DNA from: Pseudomonadota bacterium
Lineage (GTDB): Bacteria > Bdellovibrionota > Bacteriovoracia > Bacteriovoracales > Bacteriovoracaceae
NCBI GenBank assembly: GCA_021299675.1
Contig: JAJTIF010000395.1
Coordinates: 1-6,546 of the forward strand
Length of the DNA stretch: 6,546 bases
Reading direction: 5' to 3'
Below are positions 1-4,839 of this stretch, in pieces (the stretch's first letter is position 1; each line of letters begins with the position of its first letter). A program made the translations under genes and the position numbers. The notes under the pieces were generated by a model. It made no database searches. It was not told the DNA's origin and saw only the letters and a list, made by a program, of their open reading frames with translations.

Positions 1-165
1 CTTGAGGCCATTGCACAGGATGTGATGGGGTTTAAGCAACACTTAAAAACACTCGTCGATCAATGGGGTGGGATTAATAAGCTTTCCAGAGAGACAGGTA
101 TTCCACAGCCATCATTGAGTCGATTCTTTAATACGGCCAATATAATAACAGATTGGGCTGCGTAA
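1..165 (+). CDS. C-terminal fragment of an XRE-type helix-turn-helix protein, 5' end outside window, probably truncated or internally deleted
   Basis: Frame 1 is open from the window edge to a TAA at 163-165 and encodes 54 residues. The segment GGINKLSRETGIPQPSLSRF (residues 23-42) reads as a helix-turn-helix: helix 2 around NKLSRETGI and recognition helix around QPSLSRFFN. Proteins of this kind that I recall continue after the recognition helix for about 20-30 residues, forming the last helices of the fold. Here only ANIITDWAA follows. The ITDWAA ending itself resembles the usual C-terminal tail of such proteins, so an internal in-frame deletion is as likely as a simple truncation. It probably bound DNA as a small regulator or antitoxin-like protein, and the surviving copy may be non-functional. 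It lies 150 bp upstream of hipB on the same strand. The frame and HTH call are sound; the damage is inferred from memory of the family. Confidence 0.55.
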   Translation, partial: LEAIAQDVMGFKQHLKTLVDQWGGINKLSRETGIPQPSLSRFFNTANIITDWAA

Positions 166-198
166 ATAAGTTGGGTTCCCGCACACTTTCTCAGCTGT

Positions 199-214
199 GT
201 ATACTTTAGTATAC
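199..214. promoter_or_regulatory. hipBA operator-like inverted repeat, copy 1
   Basis: GTATAC-TTTA-GTATAC is two copies of a self-complementary hexamer with a 4-bp spacer, so it reads as an inverted repeat with core TATAC-N4-GTATA. It lies just upstream of the predicted hipBA -35 box. The half-site resembles the TATCC/GGATA half-site known for E. coli HipB, although the E. coli spacer is 8 bp. The same architecture recurs at 300-315. It is likely bound by the HipB encoded downstream. Confidence 0.55.
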
Positions 215-220
215 TTTTTC

Positions 221-249
221 TTGTGTTTTAAACTAAAAACTACTAAAAT
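221..249 (+). promoter_or_regulatory. Predicted sigma70-type promoter of hipBA
   Basis: The -35 box is TTGTGT at 221-226 and the -10 box is TAAAAT at 244-249, separated by exactly 17 bp. The implied start is near 256, giving a leader of about 60 nt before hipB. The promoter sits between operator-like copies 1 and 2, a usual arrangement for toxin-antitoxin autorepression. TATACT at 200-205 and 210-215 also look like -10 boxes but have no convincing -35 partner. Assigned by eye only. Confidence 0.45.
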
Positions 250-265
250 GTTACCTAGAGTATCC
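250..265. promoter_or_regulatory. hipBA operator-like inverted repeat, weaker copy 2
   Basis: GTTACC-TAGA-GTATCC has the same 6-4-6 layout as the copies at 199 and 300. The right half differs from GTATAC at one position, and the left half at three. It starts 51 bp after copy 1 and 50 bp before copy 3, and lies directly after the predicted -10 box over the expected transcription start. TATCC at 261-265 equals the E. coli HipB half-site. It may be only a half-site. Confidence 0.35.
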
Positions 266-279
266 TTTTTACTTAATTC

Positions 280-297
280 TTCGGTAAATTGACCGAA
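280..297 (+). promoter_or_regulatory. Short inverted repeat in the hipBA leader
   Basis: TTCGGT (280-285) pairs perfectly with ACCGAA (292-297) across a 6-nt loop. If transcription starts near 256, this falls in the mRNA leader just before the ribosome binding site. It could form a small hairpin or be a DNA-binding site. Six base pairs is modest, so the role is open. Confidence 0.3.
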
Positions 298-299
298 TA

Positions 300-315
300 G
301 TATACCGGAGGATAC
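300..315. promoter_or_regulatory. hipBA operator-like inverted repeat, copy 3, overlapping the ribosome binding site
   Basis: GTATAC-CGGA-GGATAC again has two 6-bp arms and a 4-bp spacer, with core TATAC-N4-GGATA. The Shine-Dalgarno sequence GGAGG (307-311) lies inside it, 4 nt before the hipB ATG. A repressor bound here would block elongation rather than initiation, or would loop to copy 1 about 100 bp upstream. GGATA matches the E. coli HipB half-site exactly. Confidence 0.5.
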
Positions 316-543
316 ATGAAAGAGATCATTTTAAAGGAATCCAAAGGTATTGGAAAAACCATAAAAGACCTTCGGTCAGAAATGAAGATTACTCAAGAAG
401 AGCTTGCAAACTTTACGGGCCTCTCTCGTCTTGGAGTTTTGAAGCTTGAAAAAGAGGAGAATGATCTCAAGCTTTCAAGTCTTATTAAAATTGCCAATCT
501 TTTAGGCTTTGAGATCATTCTGCGTAGGCGAAGTTCTAAATGA
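316..543 (+). CDS. hipB: HipB-type antitoxin, XRE-family DNA-binding autorepressor
   Basis: This 75-residue cytoplasmic protein is almost entirely one helix-turn-helix domain. Residues 13-22 begin helix 1 (GKTIKDLRSE), ITQEELANFTG (25-35) is helix 2 plus turn, SRLGVLKLEKE (37-47) is the recognition helix, and SLIKIANLLGFEI (55-67) closes the fold. It ends in a basic RRRSSK tail. By family knowledge HipB dimers bind and neutralise HipA and repress their own promoter, so the repeats at 199, 250 and 300 are its likely operators. The ATG at 316 has an upstream GGAGG. The stop overlaps the hipA start by 4 bp (ATGA), which suggests translational coupling and controlled toxin/antitoxin stoichiometry. 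The HTH call is firm; the HipB name rests on the adjacent hipA. Confidence 0.92.
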   Translation: MKEIILKESKGIGKTIKDLRSEMKITQEELANFTGLSRLGVLKLEKEENDLKLSSLIKIANLLGFEIILRRRSSK

Positions 544-1796
544 GTAAGCTCGTTGTCTCTTTCCAAGAAAAAATTGTTGGTCACCTTGAATTTGATAAGG
601 AAGAACGGCTAAGTTTTAATTATGACAGTTCTTGGCTCTCCTTCCAGGGTCGATTCCCTTTATCAATCGCACTTCCTTTAGGGGACAAGACTTTTGGCCA
701 CCTTGAAACGAAGTCCTTTTTTGAAAACTTGCTGCCCGAAGGTGAAATTAAAGATCTTTTAGAGGCACATGGGAAAAGTTCTATTAAATCGGAGTTTGGT
801 TTTTTACAAGAGTTTGGCGGAGACTGCGCTGGTGCATTCAAGATTTTGCCAGAACAGGTCAAGGTTTCAAAACTCACGAAGCCCAGAAAAGAACTCAAGT
901 TTGATGTGATCTATAGATACCTAAAGGATAAAAAAAGCCTCACAGACGTCATTTTGAATAAAGAGGGTGGAAAGTTTTCACTCGCAGGTGCACAAGATAA
1001 GTTTGCGGTGATCTTTGAGAAAAATACGATCTACCTTCCATTAGATGGAAGCCCAACAACTCACATTATAAAGCCTCATGTACGGTATTTTAATTCGACC
1101 CAGGATACTCCTTATAATGAGTACCTTTGTATGAAATTAGCCGCGGCGGTTGGATTAAATGTTCCATCAGTGGACATTATTGAAGGGGAGTACCCGCTTT
1201 TTATCGTCGAAAGGTTTGATCGAATTCAATTAAGGACAGGGATTTCGAGACTCCATCAACAAGACTTCTGCCAGGCCCAAGGGATTACATCTCTAAAAAA
1301 ATATGAGTCAGATGGAGGGCCGTCCTTTGCGGATAACTATAATCTGGTGAAAGCCCATAGCTCAGCTCCTATTCCAGATCTTAATCAGTTACTAAAATGG
1401 CTGATCTTCAATTTAGTTATCGGGAACAATGACTCCCATTCAAAGAACCTCGCTTTTTTGCAGACCGGGGATGGAATCCGCCTTGCTCCTTTCTATGATC
1501 TTCTTTCCACATCAGTCTATAAAGAGATTGGTCAAAACTTTGCCTTCAAAATAGGAGGGCAAAGTTTGTGGTTCAAACTCAAGAAAAGGCTTTTTGATAA
1601 GCTCTCAAGCGAGCTTGATTTGAGGGACGACGTTATTCCAAAACTCGCATCAAAAATTTTGCAGGATATGCAGAAACATTATCCAAAATTGCTAGAGGAG
1701 TTTAATCAGCGTTTTCCCGATGTGAAAACGGGCAAAGTTTTAGAAAAAGAGATTCTCAAACGTGTAGTTTTTTTCAAGAAAATATTCACTTTGTAG
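540..1796 (+). CDS. hipA: HipA-type serine/threonine kinase toxin
   Basis: The 418-residue protein is close to the usual HipA length (about 440). The N-terminal subdomain is at about 1-105 (FENLLPEGE at 61-69). The kinase part follows: the SLAGAQDK loop at 147-154, where Ser147 corresponds to the autophosphorylated Ser150 of E. coli HipA; THIIK at 174-178, with Lys178 as the ATP-binding lysine; FIVERFDR at 221-228; RLHQQDFCQAQG at 237-248; the catalytic loop NNDSHSKN at 296-303, with Asp298 and Asn303; and the metal-binding Asp320 in PFYDLL. By family knowledge HipA phosphorylates glutamyl-tRNA synthetase (some relatives modify other targets), which stalls translation and gives dormancy or persistence. 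All checkable catalytic residues are intact, so the toxin is probably active. It is co-transcribed with hipB through an ATGA overlap. The target here is unknown. Confidence 0.93.
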   Translation: MSKLVVSFQEKIVGHLEFDKEERLSFNYDSSWLSFQGRFPLSIALPLGDKTFGHLETKSFFENLLPEGEIKDLLEAHGKSSIKSEFGFLQEFGGDCAGAFKILPEQVKVSKLTKPRKELKFDVIYRYLKDKKSLTDVILNKEGGKFSLAGAQDKFAVIFEKNTIYLPLDGSPTTHIIKPHVRYFNSTQDTPYNEYLCMKLAAAVGLNVPSVDIIEGEYPLFIVERFDRIQLRTGISRLHQQDFCQAQGITSLKKYESDGGPSFADNYNLVKAHSSAPIPDLNQLLKWLIFNLVIGNNDSHSKNLAFLQTGDGIRLAPFYDLLSTSVYKEIGQNFAFKIGGQSLWFKLKKRLFDKLSSELDLRDDVIPKLASKILQDMQKHYPKLLEEFNQRFPDVKTGKVLEKEILKRVVFFKKIFTL

Positions 1797-1847
1797 TCCT
1801 CAATAGGTGCCAACACACATCTCTGTGAGCGATGTACTTGTGGAACT

Positions 1848-2144
1848 TTAATACTTCTCACAATTCTCAAGACCATAGAGCATGTTAAACCCGTCAGCAG
1901 AGTTGTGGTGAAACTGATCGATCTTCACGTCACAAAGAAATTCACCTTGATTCACCATCGTCAGGGCCTGAGCCGCGACGGCTTCGTTGGCCGGCATCGC
2001 CACTCGTCGACCCACCACCACTCGCTTATGCCCCACCACCGTTTCGACTTTCACTTTGAGTCTCGAGGAAGGAAGCTTCAGAGAGGTTTGAGCATGCAGG
2101 GGGAGTGCGCTCAACATCAATAGGAATAGTAAGTTTGTTTTCAT
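1848..2144 (-). CDS. Small secreted protein of unknown function, two cysteines
   Basis: I do not recognise this 98-residue protein. Residues 1-19 (MKTNLLFLLMLSALPLHAQ) form a clear Sec signal peptide with likely cleavage after LHA, leaving about 80 residues. The mature part opens with a valine- and lysine/arginine-rich stretch likely to be beta strands (about 28-49), then an alanine-rich helix (about 51-65). Cys71 and Cys95 could form one disulfide in the periplasm. Its ATG shares one base with the stop of the upstream gene (TAATG), which points to coupled translation. It is the last gene of a three-gene operon headed by an L,D-transpeptidase. No convincing hairpin terminator follows it in 1797-1847. 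A role in the envelope or outside the cell is inferred only from signal peptide and context. Confidence 0.72.
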   Translation of the reverse strand: MKTNLLFLLMLSALPLHAQTSLKLPSSRLKVKVETVVGHKRVVVGRRVAMPANEAVAAQALTMVNQGEFLCDVKIDQFHHNSADGFNMLYGLENCEKY

Positions 2145-2521
2145 TATTCTGCTCCTGAACAGTCAGGTGTTCCTGCGATGGTGTTCCTTGAGGTGAGATA
2201 GATCCTGCAATCGGCTCGATCGTCATAGCGGACACTGCCGCGACTGACTAGCCCAGAGTTCCTGGCATAACTCACCGTCGCGTCGATGTATCTCAGGTTT
2301 TGCTCTGTGGTGCACAGGCGTCTGGTGACGGTGTGGGTGACACAAAGACTCGAAGTGCGATCAAAATCGTTGTAAAACCCGACACTGTGGGCTGCCTTGC
2401 AGGCGATAAGATTGAAGCGTGCATTGAGTCCCTGAGGGCTTGTGCATCGATGGCTGTTGGCGAAGGCCTCATTCACCAGTGCGATTGATAAGGCCAGCAA
2501 GATTAAAGATAAAAATTTCAT
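2144..2521 (-). CDS. Small secreted six-cysteine protein of unknown function
   Basis: I do not recognise this 125-residue protein. MKFLSLILLALSIALVNEAFA (1-21) is a typical Sec signal peptide with likely cleavage after AFA. The mature part has six cysteines (26, 41, 60, 70, 105, 121), enough for three disulfides, which suggests a compact oxidised fold. I chose the ATG at 2521 rather than the upstream ATG at 2566, because the longer form would bury the signal peptide behind 15 extra residues and overlap the transpeptidase gene; AAGGTG lies about 8 nt before the chosen start. It begins 16 nt after the transpeptidase stop and overlaps the next gene by one base, so it is the middle gene of the operon. 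Possible roles are an envelope structural protein, an enzyme inhibitor or a secreted effector; none can be chosen from the sequence. Confidence 0.75.
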   Translation of the reverse strand: MKFLSLILLALSIALVNEAFANSHRCTSPQGLNARFNLIACKAAHSVGFYNDFDRTSSLCVTHTVTRRLCTTEQNLRYIDATVSYARNSGLVSRGSVRYDDRADCRIYLTSRNTIAGTPDCSGAE

Positions 2522-2537
2522 AGAACACACCTTTTCG

Positions 2538-3374
2538 TTAGTTCGCGCACTGAGCGTACCCATCAAAAAACACCACCAGGGCTTTGATCTTTTTCGCTCT
2601 GGGAAGAGTGGAGAACTCCCCCTCTAGTGGAGGGTAGTGGAGGCGGCGGTTCCAGTGCTGAATCAAATCATTCCACTCAGTACGTGGAACGAGCTCCCCT
2701 TGAGGGGATTTTGCAAAGAGAAGATTCTGGTTCCAGCGACTGAAGTCTGAGTGCAGGCGGATGCAGCCGGAGCTGGCGCGCTGTTTGCCTAAAAGTGGCC
2801 AGAAACGGGTGGCGGTGCCATGAAGCGCGAGACGAGCCTCGCGGCCTTCATCGTATTCACCGTTGATGTAAACGGAGTACTGCATGGGATCGCTATCCGT
2901 ATTGGTGGATCGGCGCATGTCGTTGGTGCGTCTTTCATTAATACGAAAAATACCAGAGTAGGTGAGAATCATGTTCCCGCGCGGGATCCCACTGGAGACA
3001 GGCACAAAGCGCTCTGATCCACTGGTGGATCGAGCTTCTTTCCAGACCGGACTGCCGTGCTGAGTGATGCCATTGATCACAGGAATGGTCGCGATCTGAG
3101 TCTGAGGAGCGATCCCGGTGATCAGCCCTTGGTGGTCGCGGGTAAAAAGTGGTGAGGACGCAGATTTCTTGAGCAGCACGAGGTGCTGGGCCGGGATCAG
3201 TCCCCCGCAGTTTTTGGTGCCCGTGTTCACCAGATACACGAGTTCGGTTTCGCTTTCCACATCCGCATGCAGGCGCTGGATCACATCCTCATAGGGCGCG
3301 AAGAAGCGGCGAGAGAGTTTTTCCTCAGCGAGGAGGTTAGAGCTTATTAAAAGGAGCAAAAGTAGTGTTTTCAT
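2538..3374 (-). CDS. Secreted L,D-transpeptidase family protein (YkuD-type catalytic domain)
   Basis: The 278-residue protein has a leucine-rich signal peptide (1-16, cleavage likely after NLLA). The catalytic signature is in the C-terminal half: LALHGTA at 182-188 with His185, then SSGCIRLH at 201-208 with Cys204 as the nucleophile, Arg206 and His208. This HGT...S-x-GC-x-R layout defines the YkuD/L,D-transpeptidase fold. Such enzymes form 3-3 cross-links in peptidoglycan, attach proteins to it, or trim and exchange stem-peptide ends, acting in the periplasm. No LysM or other wall-binding domain is visible. The N-terminal 100 residues have an NCGG motif (Cys56) and could be a separate small domain. 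It leads a - strand operon with two small secreted cysteine-containing proteins. The Shine-Dalgarno sequence before its ATG is weak. The exact reaction cannot be told from sequence. Confidence 0.85.
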   Translation of the reverse strand: MKTLLLLLLISSNLLAEEKLSRRFFAPYEDVIQRLHADVESETELVYLVNTGTKNCGGLIPAQHLVLLKKSASSPLFTRDHQGLITGIAPQTQIATIPVINGITQHGSPVWKEARSTSGSERFVPVSSGIPRGNMILTYSGIFRINERRTNDMRRSTNTDSDPMQYSVYINGEYDEGREARLALHGTATRFWPLLGKQRASSGCIRLHSDFSRWNQNLLFAKSPQGELVPRTEWNDLIQHWNRRLHYPPLEGEFSTLPRAKKIKALVVFFDGYAQCAN

Positions 3375-3435
3375 GGGCGCGAGTGTAGCGGGGGCAGGGC
3401 CTGTGTTGGGGGCGCTGGGATTTTTTTACTCTGTG

Positions 3436-3464
3436 ATTTGAGCGAGAGTTTTCACAGTTGTGAA
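3436..3464 (-). promoter_or_regulatory. Predicted promoter of the L,D-transpeptidase operon
   Basis: Read on the - strand, TTCACA (3464-3459) is a 5/6 match to TTGACA and TCAAAT (3441-3436) a 4/6 match to TATAAT, with a 17-bp spacer. The implied start is near 3429, about 55 nt before the gene, and the leader is C-rich. Its -35 box is one arm of the palindrome at 3451-3464. Assigned by eye. Confidence 0.4.
3451..3464. promoter_or_regulatory. Perfect palindrome between divergent genes, candidate shared operator
   Basis: TTCACA-GT-TGTGAA has two perfect 6-bp arms around a 2-bp centre. One arm is the predicted -35 box of the leftward transpeptidase promoter, and the other overlaps the predicted -35 box (TTGTGA) of the rightward transglutaminase promoter. 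A regulator bound here could control both genes. The arms are the CRP-like TGTGA/TCACA words but in outward order, so it is not a standard CRP site. Confidence 0.4.
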
Positions 3465-3486
3465 TATTGGTAAATTTTTCAATATT
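3458..3486 (+). promoter_or_regulatory. Weak predicted promoter of the transglutaminase-like gene, with an AT-rich inverted repeat
   Basis: TTGTGA (3458-3463) and AATATT (3481-3486) are each 4/6 matches to the sigma70 boxes with a 17-bp spacer. AATATTG (3463-3469) and CAATATT (3480-3486) form a perfect 7-bp inverted repeat across a 10-bp gap, filling the spacer and the -10 box, so a protein could bind there. Transcription from here would start after the GTG at 3460, which favours the ATG at 3523 as the gene start. Confidence 0.3.
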
Positions 3487-3522
3487 TCCCCCTTTTTTCA
3501 AGAGTCTGTCATAGTCGTACTC

Positions 3523-4365
3523 ATGAAAATCCTACTGCTTGGTTTACTCGCATCAACTCTTTCTATGGCTGCCACTAAGGCAGAGAAGGCCAATAAGTGC
3601 CTCGCGGACTCGGGGTTAACCAACCTTAAAGCCTTGTCTCGTGTCTCTATGCCTTATGCAGACAAGCAAAAAGCCCTGTTCACGATCTGTGATGAAATGG
3701 ATGACCCCGCTGAAAATGAATCGGCTGAGTTCGCCCAGATTGACCCCCTATGGGATCAGGCCATCTCGGTGGTGGGTGCAGTCTTTAGTGGTTTTTACAA
3801 AGAGGGTATTGCCGCTCTCGCTGAGACCCTGGAAGGCAGTCCCGCTCAGAGACGTTATAAGGCACACCTTGAGATGATCAAAAGGATAAAAGACCCCCAT
3901 GAGCGAGTGATTCGGGTGTTTAATCTCGCACGCGCCTCACAAGGATCCTACGGACCCATCATTAATCTGATTAGAAACCCGGGCCAAGTGCTTGATGCCG
4001 CAGCCGCCGGTGAAGCTGGTGGGATTTGCCGCGAGTTTGCGGTCCTTCTCGCCTTTAGTCTGCGTTGGGTGGCCAGACCCTACGGTGTCCAGGCCCCGAC
4101 TTTTGGTGGACTGGGTGATCATGCGTTTAATGCCACTGTCGTCTACAGCGCCAGACATGCGTGGGTGCGCGTCTCCATGGCCAAAATGCAAAATGGCAGA
4201 CAAGTGGGCATCGAGCAGTTTGACCTCGACACCACTTGGCATGATGTTTATGCGCCCTTAAATCCCCGTCGCACCGGTGAACGCAGATCAAGTGTGGGCC
4301 AAAAGTATAAACTTTGTATGAGGGCCTCTAGCTGCTTTGATAATGCTATCTACTCGAGAGATTAG
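3523..4365 (+). CDS. Secreted transglutaminase-like (papain-fold) protein
   Basis: The 280-residue protein begins with a signal peptide (MKILLLGLLASTLSMA, cleavage likely after SMA). The C-terminal half has the transglutaminase-like catalytic triad in the right order: Cys169 in GGICREFA, which opens a helix; His212 in RHAWVRV on a strand; and Asp236 in FDLDTTW. The family includes protein cross-linking enzymes and many bacterial cysteine proteases or amidases, so the substrate is undetermined; the secreted location suggests wall, surface or prey/host protein. Residues 17-150 are largely helical with no motif I know, and could be a pro-region or adaptor. An in-frame GTG at 3460 would add 21 residues, but it would bury the signal peptide. 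Divergent from the L,D-transpeptidase operon. Confidence 0.75.
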   Translation: MKILLLGLLASTLSMAATKAEKANKCLADSGLTNLKALSRVSMPYADKQKALFTICDEMDDPAENESAEFAQIDPLWDQAISVVGAVFSGFYKEGIAALAETLEGSPAQRRYKAHLEMIKRIKDPHERVIRVFNLARASQGSYGPIINLIRNPGQVLDAAAAGEAGGICREFAVLLAFSLRWVARPYGVQAPTFGGLGDHAFNATVVYSARHAWVRVSMAKMQNGRQVGIEQFDLDTTWHDVYAPLNPRRTGERRSSVGQKYKLCMRASSCFDNAIYSRD

Positions 4366-4367
4366 TT

Positions 4368-4380
4368 CGGTGGTCCACCG
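4368..4380 (+). other. Small hairpin just after the transglutaminase-like gene
   Basis: CGGTGGTCCACCG can form a 5-bp stem (CGGTG/CACCG) with a 3-nt loop, two bases after the stop codon. No T-run follows, so it is not a standard intrinsic terminator. It could stabilise the 3' end of the message or act with Rho. It also marks the point where base composition becomes AT-rich. Confidence 0.3.
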
Positions 4381-4409
4381 GGATGAATGAGAATAAATAT
4401 AGTTCCAAC

Positions 4410-4414
4410 AAGGA
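4410..4414 (+). promoter_or_regulatory. Ribosome binding site fixing a GTG start
   Basis: AAGGA lies 6 nt before the GTG at 4421. There is no upstream ATG in frame before the TAG at 4400-4402, so this site decides the start of the 118-residue protein. Confidence 0.55.
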
Positions 4415-4420
4415 CATTCG

Positions 4421-4777
4421 GTGATTGGTGATAGAGATCTGTATAATGTATATCGTTTTTTTAAAAAATTGTTTGAAGCTTTAGACGAGTCTGCTCGGCT
4501 TGTACCAAAAGAGCCAAGCGAGGAAGAAAAATGCCAGAGATTCGTAAAAGAGCATCAGTTGGAATCGAGAGCAAAAGATTTTATCTTTGATTTTATTTTT
4601 AAGACGCAGAAAGATCTGACAGAAAAGAAAATTTCCCTCTCAGGTGCTTTCTTTTTTATCTACCTACCAAGCTTTCAAGTTTTCAAAGAAGGCCAAGAGA
4701 TGTCTGAAGCTGATCAGGCGATGATGGATACGGAGTGGGAGAAGTTTTCGAATAAGATGACTTATCTTCAGGAATAA
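4421..4777 (+). CDS. Hypothetical cytoplasmic protein, 118 residues
   Basis: I do not recognise this protein. It has no signal peptide or membrane segment long enough to span. It is rich in Glu, Lys and Phe and looks mostly helical: residues 5-24 (RDLYNVYRFFKKLFEALDES), a charged stretch EPSEEEKCQRFVKEHQ at 31-46, an aromatic helix AKDFIFDFIFK at 51-61, and GAFFFIYLPSFQVF at 75-88. There is a single cysteine (38). The GTG start is supported by a well-placed AAGGA. It lies 55 nt after the transglutaminase-like gene and only 2-62 nt before the metalloprotease gene, depending on which start the latter uses, so it is likely co-transcribed with the protease. It shares low GC with that gene. It might be a small partner or regulator, but only adjacency supports this. 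Confidence 0.62.
   Translation: MIGDRDLYNVYRFFKKLFEALDESARLVPKEPSEEEKCQRFVKEHQLESRAKDFIFDFIFKTQKDLTEKKISLSGAFFFIYLPSFQVFKEGQEMSEADQAMMDTEWEKFSNKMTYLQE
4770..4773 (+). promoter_or_regulatory. AGGA ribosome binding site supporting an alternative upstream start of the metalloprotease
   Basis: AGGA at the very end of the 118-residue gene lies 6 nt before an ATG at 4780, which is in frame with the protease. If used, it adds 20 residues before the lipoprotein signal peptide. The ATG at 4840, which gives the better signal peptide, has no clear Shine-Dalgarno sequence, so the start is unresolved. Confidence 0.35.
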
Positions 4778-4839
4778 AAATGCCCCCTTTGATATCCGCT
4801 ACGAGTTGCTGGGATATTCTTTCTTTGGTATTCAATGTT

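Noticed and set aside
289..315. TTGACC at 289-294 as a -35 box for hipBA
   Set aside because: A 17-bp spacer would place the -10 box over the hipB start codon, which would need a leaderless or internal start although a good GGAGG precedes the ATG; the 221-249 promoter fits better.
1797..1847. Search for a bidirectional terminator between the convergent hipA and the 98-residue gene
   Set aside because: Only a 4-bp CACA/TGTG pairing is visible and no T-run is placed after it on either strand, so no terminator is called.
1905..2123. Open + strand frame of 72 codons opposite the 98-residue secreted protein
   Set aside because: It is histidine-rich with no recognisable motif, no ribosome binding site and lies antisense to a gene with a clear signal peptide; it is a shadow frame.
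3016..3031. Inverted repeat GATCCAC-TG-GTGGATC inside the transpeptidase gene
   Set aside because: It lies inside well-conserved-looking coding sequence without any nearby promoter or start, so coincidence is the simplest explanation.
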